NCBI GenBank assembly: GCA_017549765.1
Contig: JAFYNM010000033.1
Location: 124,001-188,000 of the forward strand
Direction: 5' to 3'
Length of the DNA: 64,000 nucleotides
Origin: Bacteroidales bacterium
GTDB lineage: Bacteria; Bacteroidota; Bacteroidia; Bacteroidales; WCHB1-69
Both the position numbers and the translations under genes were made by a program. The notes under the pieces were generated by a model. It was not told the DNA's origin. It was given only the letters and a program-made list of their open reading frames with translations, and ran no database searches. This document shows, one piece after another, positions 16,089 through 25,585 of this stretch. Position 1 is the first letter of the stretch; each line of letters starts with the position of its first letter.

Positions 16089-16169
16089 TTTGGGAGGGTG
16101 GAAATGGGTAACGGATTTAAACTTTTTTCCCCTTTGAATATCAAGTCACTCGTCTAAAAATAATCAAGA

Positions 16170-16589
16170 ATGAAAAAAATATTGTTCATAGGACTTTTCA
16201 TCATGGCATTCGGGGCTTTGTCTGCCCAGAATGCTGACGACATTTGTGGTATTTATCACTCCAAAGACCCTTTCTCCAAAGAGGGATCGCAGTGTGAGAT
16301 CTACAAAGCCGCCGACGGCACCTACGAAGCCAAGGTGGTATGGGTGGAAAATCCTAAAAAAAAGAACCAGCTGGGGTTGGTCTTCATGACAGGCCTCAAA
16401 TACAACGCCAAAGAGAACGAATACCAAGGTGGCAAGCTGAAATACCCAGGCAAGTCGGGCACATACAAGACCTTTATCCGTTTGGTGAACAACAATCAGA
16501 CAATGAAGATGCGCGGTTACTTGGGCGTGTCGCTCTTCGGCATGACGGTGGACTGGACCCGGGAGTCGAAATTGCGGGAGCAGAAATAG
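16170..16589 (+). CDS. DUF2147 family exported protein
   Basis: A 139-residue protein with a signal peptide (MKKILFIGLFIMAFGALSAQ) and a DUF2147 lipocalin-like barrel: ICGIYHSKDPF, CEIYKAADGTYEAKVVW and KTFIRLVNNNQTMKMRGYLG. Role unknown in this family. It ends 4 nt from the stop of the convergent metallopeptidase-like gene, with no obvious terminator between them. Confidence 0.85.
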   Translation: MKKILFIGLFIMAFGALSAQNADDICGIYHSKDPFSKEGSQCEIYKAADGTYEAKVVWVENPKKKNQLGLVFMTGLKYNAKENEYQGGKLKYPGKSGTYKTFIRLVNNNQTMKMRGYLGVSLFGMTVDWTRESKLREQK

Positions 16590-16593
16590 CTGT

Positions 16594-17421
16594 TCAGACC
16601 CTCTGTGGCCGGCTTAGCTGATACGCTTCCCACCATTGATCCAGTGTGGAGATCTTTTCCTGCTCGGAAAGCTCCGACTCCAACAATTCACGCAATGCAT
16701 GGCTTTTATAGGTAGCATTCAGCGATGCATAGAAATCCTTAAACACCAGATAACCTTTGTCAGCCTCCAGTTCTCTGGGGGCTTTGTCGTGTCCATAGCG
16801 GATATACTCCCACAAAAATGACAGAGCATATCCGACAAGACCACCCTTATGGCCTATATGGGGAATATGGCCCACCTCATGGGACAAGAGGGCGATCCAT
16901 TGGATAGTATTCTGTCCATAACCATGACCTTGGTAGGCTGCAGCGTCCTCCTCAAACCAATTCTCCGTCAGGGTGATATTCACGGCATAAGGGCTACGTC
17001 CCAAGACAATGGCGCCGCCACCCGTCTTGCAACGATACCATGGACGATACTGGCCAATGCCTCTTTTCTGAATCACCACATCTTCTATCTGCAGTTGATT
17101 GACATCGGAGACCAACGACAACAGATGGGCGACAGATTTTTTCAATTTAAAGATGCCATGGAAGCCTACGGCAGGATAATATTCCAACACAGATGCAGGA
17201 TACTGAGCAGCCGGCCTGCTGGAGCGTGAAGAAGAGCAGTTTTCGCACTGGACATCATGGTTGGATTTGTTCTGACACGCATAGGGGCAGTCGGCGCCAC
17301 AGCCGCAGCCACAGTCCACGATGCCATTCTTGGCCTTGCGATAGCGGCGGACCACACGGGTCACCGCATACGCGACGGCCGCCGCCACAATCAAGATAAC
17401 GATGATATTCTGCCAATTCAT
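16594..17421 (-). CDS. Fusion of FeoB-associated Cys-rich membrane segment and HExxH metallopeptidase-like domain
   Basis: A 275-residue protein with one N-terminal membrane helix (NIIVILIVAAAVAYAV, about 5-20), a basic stop-transfer stretch and a Cys cluster (DCGCGCGADCPYAC, residues 36-49, and CENC, 59-62). This resembles small FeoB-associated Cys-rich proteins. A soluble domain of about 190 residues follows with SHEVGHIPHIGH (HExxH at 181-185) and RELEAD (216-221), a likely third zinc ligand as in gluzincins. Met1 is the only methionine, so no separate start for the second domain exists. It begins 12 nt after the CDF gene, in the same operon as feoB. Role unproven: possibly iron handling or Zn/Fe-dependent proteolysis. 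Confidence 0.8.
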   Translation of the reverse strand: MNWQNIIVILIVAAAVAYAVTRVVRRYRKAKNGIVDCGCGCGADCPYACQNKSNHDVQCENCSSSRSSRPAAQYPASVLEYYPAVGFHGIFKLKKSVAHLLSLVSDVNQLQIEDVVIQKRGIGQYRPWYRCKTGGGAIVLGRSPYAVNITLTENWFEEDAAAYQGHGYGQNTIQWIALLSHEVGHIPHIGHKGGLVGYALSFLWEYIRYGHDKAPRELEADKGYLVFKDFYASLNATYKSHALRELLESELSEQEKISTLDQWWEAYQLSRPQRV

Positions 17422-17433
17422 TTTCAGGTGAGG

Positions 17434-18447
17434 TTACTCGTGACACTTGCCCGTGCATTTGCTTTGAGGCGTCTCGAACTCCAAGGTAGCATGAGAGACA
17501 CCCACCTCTTTCAACTCCTGTTTCAGATACTCCTTGATGCTTTCCATCTTGTCGAGTTCCTCCACCAGGACATGCGCAGTCAGTGCATTCTCGGTAGTAC
17601 TGATGGCCCAGATATGCAGATGATGCACTCCTTTCACGCCTTCAGCCTTTTCCATCACAGCCACCACTTTGTCATAATCCACCTGGGTGGGCACGCCATC
17701 CAAAGAAAGGCGCAGACTGTCGCGCAGCAACTCCCAAGAGGCGAAGATGATGACGACTGCCACCACCAAACCGATGATGGGGTCCACCACATACCAGCCG
17801 GTGAAAGAGATCAGGATACCCGACACCACCACGCCGATAGACACTAGCATGTCGGCGAGCATGTGCATATAGGCACCCTTCACATTCAGGTCTTTTTTCT
17901 GATCTTTCATAAACAAGAAGGCTGTGAAGCCGTTGACTACCACACCGATCGCAGCCACAACAGAAATGACATCACCCGAAACAGGTTCCGGATGGATGAA
18001 CTTACGGATGCTTTCCACTATGATAAATACGACAGCCACACCCAATATCAAGGCATTAAGGAGCGAGATCAGAATCGTGCTCTTCTTGTAGCCGTAAGTA
18101 TATCTACTATTGGCCATCGACTTGGCTAACGTAAAGGCAATCAGTGCCAGTAGCAAGCTGACCACATCGCTCAGATTGTGGCCGGCATCGGAGAGCAGCC
18201 CCAGCGAGTGGTTCCAGAATCCAGCCACGGCCTCCGCCACCACATAGATCACATTCAGGGCAATGCCGATGATAAAGGCCCTGTTCAGCGAGGTGATCTG
18301 ATGGCTATGGTCGTGGTGGTGATGACCATGATGTCCATGATGCTCGTGTCCTTCATGCTCATGATGATGGTCATGTTCTTCGCAGTGTGCATGCTCATGT
18401 GCATGTTCTTCTTGCTCACGTTTTTTATCTTCCATATATTCAGACAT
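17434..18447 (-). CDS. Cation diffusion facilitator (ZitB/CzcD-like)
   Basis: A 337-residue inner-membrane metal/H+ antiporter that expels divalent cations (Zn2+, possibly Fe2+ or Mn2+). The first 50 residues are a metal-binding tail rich in His (HAHEHAHCEEHDHHHE and further repeats). Six helices follow, with the SLGLLSDAGHNLSD motif and the D/H ligands of the transport site, then a cytoplasmic C-terminal domain ending in CTGKCHE, a possible extra metal site. It lies 11 nt after feoB and 12 nt before the Cys-rich/HExxH gene, so export and import genes share one transcript. Confidence 0.93.
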   Translation of the reverse strand: MSEYMEDKKREQEEHAHEHAHCEEHDHHHEHEGHEHHGHHGHHHHDHSHQITSLNRAFIIGIALNVIYVVAEAVAGFWNHSLGLLSDAGHNLSDVVSLLLALIAFTLAKSMANSRYTYGYKKSTILISLLNALILGVAVVFIIVESIRKFIHPEPVSGDVISVVAAIGVVVNGFTAFLFMKDQKKDLNVKGAYMHMLADMLVSIGVVVSGILISFTGWYVVDPIIGLVVAVVIIFASWELLRDSLRLSLDGVPTQVDYDKVVAVMEKAEGVKGVHHLHIWAISTTENALTAHVLVEELDKMESIKEYLKQELKEVGVSHATLEFETPQSKCTGKCHE

Positions 18448-18458
18448 AATTCAATAAT

Positions 18459-20963
18459 TTACAACAACATGCCAATCTGGTAGATCAGGAAGCATACCAG
18501 CCAGGCGACAAAAGTATTAAAAAACACGGTAAAGGCAGCCCACTTACCGCCTGCTTCTTTATAGACGGCCGAGACGGTCGCCACGCAGGGCACATACAGG
18601 AGGATGAAAATCATGAAGCAGATAGACACCAGCGGGGTGAATATTGGCTGTCCTTTCAGTTTGCCGGAGGTCCAAGTCTGTTCATGGATGCTCTTCTGCA
18701 ATGCTGAAGAGTGTTCATCCGCATCCGTTTCGGCATGATAGAGCACGCCCATGGAGGAGACGACGATCTCCTTGGCGGCGAAACCCGTCAAGAGGGAGAC
18801 GCTCATCTTCCAGTCGAAGCCCAGCGGGCGAAAGACCGGCGACACCACCTTGCCGATGCGGCCCAGATAGGAGTTCTCGGTCTGCACGATGGTCTGGTCG
18901 AGGGTCAGCTGCTGGAGGATCTCGGCCTTGGCAGTCTCATCCATGCTCTCATCGGCCTCCACCTGTTCAATCTGAGCGGCATAGCGGTCGATTTGCGGGC
19001 TATGTTGCGGGAAGTATTCCAGCGCCCAGATGATGATGGTGGCCACGAGGATGACGGTACCCATCTTCTTGAGATATTGCACGCTCTTATCCCACATGTG
19101 GATAACCGCATTGCGGAAAGTCGGGATACGATATGGCGGCAGTTCCATCACAAACTGGTCGGAGTCGTTTTTAAAGGATATACGCTTCATCAGCAGGGAT
19201 GTCAGGATGGCGGCGACAATGCCCAGCAGATAGATGCCCGTGAGGATCAGACCTTTGAAAAGGCCTGTCACGAAGATGCCGTGGGCAGTGGTCGTGAAGA
19301 GGGCAGAGATCAGCAGCAGATAAACCGGCAGCCGGGCCGAGCAGGACATGAACGGCACGGTGATGATGGTCAGGATACGGTCCTTGCGGTTTTCGAGGGT
19401 GCGGGTAGCCATAATGGCGGGCACGCTACATCCGAAGCCGATGATATAGGGGATGAACGACTTGCCGTGCAGACCCATCTTATGCATCAGCTTATCCATG
19501 ATAAAGGCGGCGCGGGCCATATAGCCGGTATCTTCCAAGATAGAGATGAAGAAGAAGAGTATCAAGATGTTAGGCAGAAATGAGCAGACGCCGCCGACAC
19601 CCGCGATGATACCATCGACGATGAGGTCTTTGAGCATGCCATCGGGCATGATGCGGGTCACGGAGGCACCGAGCCAGCCGAAGAACTGCTCCAGCCACTG
19701 TTGCGGATAGGCTCCTAAGATGAAGGTCATCAAGAACATGAAACAGAGGAAGAAGATGAGGATGGGGAATCCGAGCCATTTGTTGGTGATGAACTTGTCC
19801 ACCGTGTAGGCACGTTGCTGGCTACGGTCTTTCCCGATGGTGTAGGTCTCCGCCAAGGCGCCGCGGATAAAGCCGTACTTGGCGCCGGAGATCACGGTGG
19901 CCGCATCCTCATGGTAGCATTTCTCCAGACGGGCACGCTGTTCCGCCGCCACGCTCTTCAGCGTCTCTATCTCCGTATGTTCGGCAAGATCCTGCTCTGT
20001 GGTCTTGTCATTCTCCAGGAACTTGATGGCAATATAGCGCGTCGGGTATTCGGTATCGTATTTTGAGTCTTTTTTCAGAATCTCTTTCAGGATGTCGATA
20101 CTTTTCTCTATCTCCGCGCCATAGTTGATATGGATATGTTTGGAGTGTTCCTCCATATTCTCGTATAGCTCCACGATATGGCGCATCACCTCTTCGATGC
20201 CGGCGCCTCGGGAAGAGACGGTCGGGACGATGGGGAATCCAAACATCTTGCTCAGCGCCTCCAGATCCAGCGTGTCGTGGTTCTTCTCCAGTTCATCGTA
20301 CATATTGAGGGCCATCACCATCGGCATGTTCATGTCGATGAGCTGGGTGGTGAGGAAGAGGTTGCGTTCCAGGTTGGAGGCATCCACGATATTGAGCACC
20401 ACATCGGGGTGGTTGTCGAAGATATGCTTGCGCACATAGAGCTCCTCGGGGGTATAGTCGGTGAGGGAATAGGTACCGGGCAGATCGACGATGCGGATGG
20501 TATAGTCCTTGTATTTGAAATAGCCCGTTTTGGAATCGACGGTGACGCCGCTGTAGTTACCTACCTTCTCACGCATGCCGGTGGCGTGGTTGAAGAAAGA
20601 TGTCTTGCCGCAGTTGGGGTTGCCCACCAGCGCCACGGATATGGTCTTGCCCTTCTCGCCCAGGATGCGCCGGGTCTCCTCGGTGATGGTGCCGTTGAAG
20701 GTATAGTTGTCGGCCACCTCCTCGTCCAGGGAGACCACCTCTATATGTTCGGCCTCGATGCGGCGAAGGGAGACGTGGCTCTGCATGATCTCGTACTCGA
20801 TCGGGTCTTTCAGCGGGGCGTTCTTAATGACTTTCACCTTCTCTCCGCGCACAAAGCCCAGTTCCATGAGCCGGTGACGGAAGCCGCCATAGCCGCTGAG
20901 TTTCACCACGACGCACTGCGAGCCCGTGGGCATGTCCACCAGTCTGAGTTTCTGTTCTTCCAT
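18459..20963 (-). CDS. feoB: FeoA-FeoB fused Fe2+ transporter
   Basis: An 834-residue Fe2+ uptake protein in the inner membrane. Residues about 1-80 are a FeoA-type SH3-like domain (MPTGSQCVVVKLSGYGGFRH), fused to FeoB. The G domain has G1 GNPNCGKT (114-121), G3 DLPGTYSLTDY (160-170) and ALNMYDE as G4-like. The membrane part includes two gate motifs (GFGCSVPAIMATRTL and the FMSCSARLPVYLLL segment). The FeoA/FeoB fusion is known in Bacteroidota. The upstream gap of 119 nt contains GCAAAAG (minus CTTTTGC), a poor -7 match, but no clear Fur box was seen. Confidence 0.96.
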   Translation of the reverse strand: MEEQKLRLVDMPTGSQCVVVKLSGYGGFRHRLMELGFVRGEKVKVIKNAPLKDPIEYEIMQSHVSLRRIEAEHIEVVSLDEEVADNYTFNGTITEETRRILGEKGKTISVALVGNPNCGKTSFFNHATGMREKVGNYSGVTVDSKTGYFKYKDYTIRIVDLPGTYSLTDYTPEELYVRKHIFDNHPDVVLNIVDASNLERNLFLTTQLIDMNMPMVMALNMYDELEKNHDTLDLEALSKMFGFPIVPTVSSRGAGIEEVMRHIVELYENMEEHSKHIHINYGAEIEKSIDILKEILKKDSKYDTEYPTRYIAIKFLENDKTTEQDLAEHTEIETLKSVAAEQRARLEKCYHEDAATVISGAKYGFIRGALAETYTIGKDRSQQRAYTVDKFITNKWLGFPILIFFLCFMFLMTFILGAYPQQWLEQFFGWLGASVTRIMPDGMLKDLIVDGIIAGVGGVCSFLPNILILFFFISILEDTGYMARAAFIMDKLMHKMGLHGKSFIPYIIGFGCSVPAIMATRTLENRKDRILTIITVPFMSCSARLPVYLLLISALFTTTAHGIFVTGLFKGLILTGIYLLGIVAAILTSLLMKRISFKNDSDQFVMELPPYRIPTFRNAVIHMWDKSVQYLKKMGTVILVATIIIWALEYFPQHSPQIDRYAAQIEQVEADESMDETAKAEILQQLTLDQTIVQTENSYLGRIGKVVSPVFRPLGFDWKMSVSLLTGFAAKEIVVSSMGVLYHAETDADEHSSALQKSIHEQTWTSGKLKGQPIFTPLVSICFMIFILLYVPCVATVSAVYKEAGGKWAAFTVFFNTFVAWLVCFLIYQIGMLL

Positions 20964-21082
20964 CTTATATATCTCTATAAAACACTACTTCTTTTGCAGG
21001 GTGCAAAAGTGCCAAAACCAGCGAACGCGGGACATCCCTAAAAATGGGGATTTTTAAGGGGAAAAAGTCCCTCCTCAAGGCA

Positions 21083-23218
21083 TCACTCCCCCACCAGGGC
21101 GAGGTTGATGCGTTTGCGGTCGAGTTCGACGCCGAGCACGCGGACGGTCACCTTCTGGTTGACGTGCACCACCTCGGAGGGATGGCTCACGCGGCGGTCG
21201 GAGAGTTTGCTGACATGGATCAGTCCGTCCTGGTGCACGCCCACATCCACGAAGCAGCCGAAGTTGGTGACGTTAGTCACGATGCCGGGCAGTTCCATGC
21301 CGGGCTGGAGGTCTTCCATCTTATGGACGTTCTTGTCGAACTCGAACATCTCGAAGGAGGTGCGGGGGTCGCGGCCGGGTTTCTCGAGTTCGCGGCGTAT
21401 ATCGGTCAGGGTGGGCAGGCCCACCTTGTCGGTGATGAACTCTTCGAGGACGATCTGTTTGCGCAGGTCGGCGTTTTTCATCAGCTGGGGCACGTCGCAG
21501 CCGCAGCGGGCGGCCATCCTCTCCACGACAGCATAGCTCTCGGGGTGCACGGCGCTGCCGTCAAGGGGGTTCTGGGCGTTGCGGATGCGCAGGAAACCGG
21601 CAGCCTGCTCGAAGGCCTTGGCGCCGAAGCGGGGCACCTGTTTCAGCTCCTCGCGGCTATTGAAAGGGCCGTGTTCATTACGGTAGGTGACGATGTTCTG
21701 CGCCAAGGCCGGGCCCACGCCAGACACATAGGAGAGCAGCTCCTTACTGGCGGTGTTCAGCTCCACGCCCACCTGGTTGACACAGCTCTCCACCGTCTTC
21801 TCCAAGCTCTCCTGCAGGCGTTTCTGGTTGACATCGTGCTGGTACTGCCCCACCCCGATGGCTTTGGGGTCGATCTTGACGAGTTCCGCCAGCGGATCCA
21901 TGAGGCGGCGGCCTATGGAGACGGCACCGCGCACGGTCACGTCATAGTTGGGGAACTCCTCGCGTGCCACGGGCGAGGCGGAATAGACGGAGGCACCGCT
22001 CTCGTTGACCATGTAGGCCTTCACCTCCCGCTCAAAGGGGATGAACTTGACAAACTTCTCGGTCTCGCGTCCCGCGGTGCCGTTGCCAATGGCGATGGCG
22101 TCCACCTTGTATTGCAGCACCAGCCGTTTCAGCTTGTCGGAGGCCAGCTTGTACTGCGCCACAGGCGGGTGCGGGTAGATGGTCTCGTTATAAAGCAGCT
22201 GGCCTTGCGGATCAAGGATGACGACCTTGCATCCGGTGCGGAATCCCGGGTCTATGGCCAATGTGGTGACCTGTCCCAGCGGGGCGGCCATCAGCAGTTG
22301 CCGCAGATTGTCGACGAACACCTTGATGGCTTCCGTGTCGGCCTTCTCTTTGTACAGCTTGCGCATCTCCGTCTCCATCTGGGGCTGGAGGAGCCGCTTG
22401 TAGGCGTCTTGGGCAGCCATCCAGAGCTGTTCGGCGGAGTTGCTGTTATTGCGGATGAGCTTGCGACGGATGGCGGAGAGTGTCTTCTCCTCATCGGGCG
22501 CGATGGTCAGGCGGAGGATGCCCTCCTCCTCGCCACGCAGCATGGCCAGCACGCGATGAGAAGGCGCCTTGGGCAGGAACTCACTGGCATTGTAGTAGAT
22601 ACGAAACTTCTCCCCTTCGTCCACTTTGTCTTTAACCTGCTTGGATGTGATGCGGCTATGCTGTTGGAAGGTATGGCGCAGCATGGCGCGGAGCTGCGTG
22701 TTCTCGCTCAGCCGTTCAGCGAGGATGTCGCGCGCGCCCGCGAGAGCCGCGTCTGCGTCCGGCACGTCCTTGTCGGGATTGACGAACGGACGCACCGTCT
22801 TCTGCATGTCTATGTTCTCCTGTCTGGAGAGGATCTTGGCCAAGGGCTCAAGACCGCGCTCGACAGCCACCGAAGCACGCGTCTTACGCTTCGGCCGGTA
22901 CGGCAGATAGAGGTCTTCGAGCTCACTCATGGAGACAGCTTGCTGGAACTTTGCTTCCAGCTCAGGGTTCAGTTTGCCCTGCTCCCGCACAGAGTCGATG
23001 ATGGCGGCCCGCCGTTTCTCCATCTCCATCAAACGGGCATAGCGAGTCTGGATCTGTTCGATCTGAACCTCGTCGAGACTGCCCGTGGCCTCTTTACGAT
23101 AACGGGATATGAAGGGGATGGTGGCGCCGCCGTTCAGCAGGTCCAACGTGTTGCGCACCTGCTCTTCCTGCAGGCCCATCTCTTGCGCTATAATGGGGAT
23201 GAAATCTTTGATATCCAT
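21083..23218 (-). CDS. tex: Tex family S1 RNA-binding transcription accessory protein
   Basis: A 711-residue nucleic-acid-binding protein. Parts in order: N-terminal helical Tex domain, YqgF-like RNase H fold (TLAIDPGFRTGCKVVIL, about residues 320-440), helix-hairpin-helix repeats (ELLSYVSGVGPALAQNIVTY, VPRFGAKAFEQAAGFLRI) and a C-terminal S1 domain (PGIVTNVTNFGCFVDVGVHQDG). It affects transcription and transcript stability. It starts 12 nt after the T9SS type B gene, so it is probably part of the gltX transcript. Confidence 0.95.
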   Translation of the reverse strand: MDIKDFIPIIAQEMGLQEEQVRNTLDLLNGGATIPFISRYRKEATGSLDEVQIEQIQTRYARLMEMEKRRAAIIDSVREQGKLNPELEAKFQQAVSMSELEDLYLPYRPKRKTRASVAVERGLEPLAKILSRQENIDMQKTVRPFVNPDKDVPDADAALAGARDILAERLSENTQLRAMLRHTFQQHSRITSKQVKDKVDEGEKFRIYYNASEFLPKAPSHRVLAMLRGEEEGILRLTIAPDEEKTLSAIRRKLIRNNSNSAEQLWMAAQDAYKRLLQPQMETEMRKLYKEKADTEAIKVFVDNLRQLLMAAPLGQVTTLAIDPGFRTGCKVVILDPQGQLLYNETIYPHPPVAQYKLASDKLKRLVLQYKVDAIAIGNGTAGRETEKFVKFIPFEREVKAYMVNESGASVYSASPVAREEFPNYDVTVRGAVSIGRRLMDPLAELVKIDPKAIGVGQYQHDVNQKRLQESLEKTVESCVNQVGVELNTASKELLSYVSGVGPALAQNIVTYRNEHGPFNSREELKQVPRFGAKAFEQAAGFLRIRNAQNPLDGSAVHPESYAVVERMAARCGCDVPQLMKNADLRKQIVLEEFITDKVGLPTLTDIRRELEKPGRDPRTSFEMFEFDKNVHKMEDLQPGMELPGIVTNVTNFGCFVDVGVHQDGLIHVSKLSDRRVSHPSEVVHVNQKVTVRVLGVELDRKRINLALVGE

Positions 23219-23230
23219 AAAAAGATTTGT

Positions 23231-25558
23231 TTACCGTATCAGCATCAGCTCTCCCTCACGGACGTAGTAATAGGTCGGGTCCGCATACTTGGCATAGGTG
23301 ATACGCCACACATAGACACCCGTCTGCACATTCTTCCCGTTGACGGTGCCGTCCCAGCCCTGCAAGGTGCTGTTGGTCACGAAGAACAGTTCTCCGGTGC
23401 GGTTGTAGATCTCCAGCTGATAGTAGGCCACCTCATTGACCACAGGCAAGAAGATCTCGTTGTTGCCATCGTTGTTGGGGGTGAAGGCATTGGGCACCCA
23501 AAGGGCGAAGTTATCGACCACAGGCACGATCATCGTGGTGTCGTCGGAACAACCGTCCCCATTGGTCACCGTGAGGCGCACCAGCATATTCTCGCTGTTG
23601 ATGACATGGTAGGCATGGGTGGGATCACTCTCATAGGATGTCCCGCCATCGCCAAACAGCCATTGGTAATTTGTGATATCGTCCCCTTCCGACAAATTGA
23701 AGAAGGTGACAGGCTGTCCATTTTGGGCTTCGTCTGGAGCGAATGTAAAGCTGGCGTGCGGGAAGTCTGCCACATGGATAGCATGCATCAACAGGATGGA
23801 ATCATTGCATCCAGGCGCTGAGGAAAGCCACAGGTTGACATCGTAATAGCCGAAGTCCGGCAATGTCAGATGCGCGTTATTGGTAGAGTCGATGATGGTG
23901 ATGGTGTCATTGGTCAGTGTCCAGACGACGACACAACCGTCGGGCAGGTCCTGAGCTGTCAGCACCACCGGCAGCGGGGAGCACCCGAAAGTCGGGGTGA
24001 CGACAGGATTGGCGACTGGCTGTTCCGTGATCTCCACACTGATATTGGCGGTGTCCGACATGCATTCCCAGTAGTCGGTGGCCGTCAGATGGAGTGTCAC
24101 GTCAGAGGTGATGGAGCAAGACGTGGTCATGCTGTTGGGATCGTCCACCGCGCCTTCTTCCAGCCAATGGAAGGTAATGGGCATAGGGCCGCCGCCTTGC
24201 ACCACAGAGGTCAGCTCCGTACATTCATGGCATGCCTTGAAGGTCGTGTCCGTAAGCTGCACCTTGGGATTGGGCATCAGCACAAAGACGAGCGTGTCAT
24301 ACTGATCATCATCGGCATAGAGTTGGCAGTAATCCGTGAAAATATACAACTCCACCGTCTTGGGCGTGGTGAATGTCGCCTCAGGATTGATGGTCAGATT
24401 CACATGCAATTCGAGAGAGTCCTGAAAGGAGAAGGAGCTGTTATTCAGGTCCAGGTTGACAGGGTTTCCATTGCTGCCGATTCTGGTCAGGAAGTAGTCG
24501 GTGCCCACGCTGGCATTGCCGCCGAAACCGAACTCCAGGGTATAGGCGGTCATGTTGGGGCGTGGCAAGTCGAAGACAATGTCGGCGGACTTGCAGTTCT
24601 GGACCAAGGTGTCGCCACTATGGAGTGTGTCGTTGGGCGATTGAGCTATCAGGCCCTCTGCGAATGCATCGACTTCTATTTTGGGACTATAGAAACTGCC
24701 TTCTTCCAAGAAAACGCCAGAATCGAATGCGTTATCGCCCACATTACAGATAGAAAGGTGCATATCGTAGGTCTGGCAAGCCAAAATCACAGCTTGGGCT
24801 GCCAGTTTAACCGTGTAACCGTCAAATTCCACGCCCGGTGTGCCAGTTGTGTGATTGGCCACATAATACGCTTGGTAGGTTCCGTTTTGGCAGCCGGAGG
24901 CAGAGCCGGAGGTATATCCGCCATTGAGGTTGTTTATAGTCACGGGAAGAATGGTTCCTGGAATGATGGCCACATTTTTGTGACTTGGCGTGAACGTCAC
25001 GGGATCATAACCATCCAGAAAGAAAGCGAACACATCATTGTACGATGAGCAAACATACTCAGGATACTCATCGGAGGCAAACACATAGTTAAAGGAGAAC
25101 GTATCCGCAAAAGCGATAAATTGAAAATCCAGCACACTACAAGCACCGAGACTGCCAGAGGCAAGATTCACAAGCTGTGGGTCATGATAGATCAAGTTGG
25201 TTGCGACCGCCTGACTGGACCCACCGGCAGAGTTAGGGCCATTGGCGACGGACACGTTTCCAGTAGTCATGATCAGTCCGGTGGAAATGGGGAAGTTGAA
25301 GCCATTGCTGTTGAACGTCCCAATCTGGGCTGTGGCAACATTGCCGGTGCTATTATTGAACTTGGCCGGGTTCAGTTGCATAACTCCGCCGCCGTTCATG
25401 TGGATGTTACCACCACTAAGCAAGACACCTTCACCAGCCAAATGGGCTTGGACGATGGTGTTGGGCGACTGCCCAGACAGCGATGTAGTGGTCAAGTTCT
25501 GTGCATGGATCAAGACCACACCCATCAACAAGGACAATATTAGAGATATCTTTTTCAT
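23231..25558 (-). CDS. T9SS type B protein with choice-of-anchor L and PKD domains
   Basis: A 775-residue exported protein. Signal peptide MKKISLILSLLMGVVLIHAQ is followed by a choice-of-anchor L domain (about 45-290; FNYVFASDEYPEYVCSSYND), several Ig/PKD-like domains (one with FGDGGTSYESDPTHAYHV) and a gliding-motility-associated C-terminal domain (LWVPNAFTPNNDGNNEIF ... GWDGTVNGKNVQTGVYVW), which marks type B T9SS cargo. It is probably surface-bound or released, perhaps an adhesin. Oddly, it lies between two housekeeping genes with gaps of 27 nt (gltX side) and 12 nt (tex side). Confidence 0.9.
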   Translation of the reverse strand: MKKISLILSLLMGVVLIHAQNLTTTSLSGQSPNTIVQAHLAGEGVLLSGGNIHMNGGGVMQLNPAKFNNSTGNVATAQIGTFNSNGFNFPISTGLIMTTGNVSVANGPNSAGGSSQAVATNLIYHDPQLVNLASGSLGACSVLDFQFIAFADTFSFNYVFASDEYPEYVCSSYNDVFAFFLDGYDPVTFTPSHKNVAIIPGTILPVTINNLNGGYTSGSASGCQNGTYQAYYVANHTTGTPGVEFDGYTVKLAAQAVILACQTYDMHLSICNVGDNAFDSGVFLEEGSFYSPKIEVDAFAEGLIAQSPNDTLHSGDTLVQNCKSADIVFDLPRPNMTAYTLEFGFGGNASVGTDYFLTRIGSNGNPVNLDLNNSSFSFQDSLELHVNLTINPEATFTTPKTVELYIFTDYCQLYADDDQYDTLVFVLMPNPKVQLTDTTFKACHECTELTSVVQGGGPMPITFHWLEEGAVDDPNSMTTSCSITSDVTLHLTATDYWECMSDTANISVEITEQPVANPVVTPTFGCSPLPVVLTAQDLPDGCVVVWTLTNDTITIIDSTNNAHLTLPDFGYYDVNLWLSSAPGCNDSILLMHAIHVADFPHASFTFAPDEAQNGQPVTFFNLSEGDDITNYQWLFGDGGTSYESDPTHAYHVINSENMLVRLTVTNGDGCSDDTTMIVPVVDNFALWVPNAFTPNNDGNNEIFLPVVNEVAYYQLEIYNRTGELFFVTNSTLQGWDGTVNGKNVQTGVYVWRITYAKYADPTYYYVREGELMLIR

Positions 25559-25585
25559 AAAAAACGGTTTCTATATGTTTAAGAG

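Noticed and set aside
20964..21082. Fur box before feoB
   Set aside because: No 19-bp dyad resembling GATAATGATAATCATTATC was seen in this gap.
21044..23821. Long open frame antisense to tex and the next gene
   Set aside because: Shadow frame; its His/Leu-rich translation is typical of reverse-complement reading of real codons.
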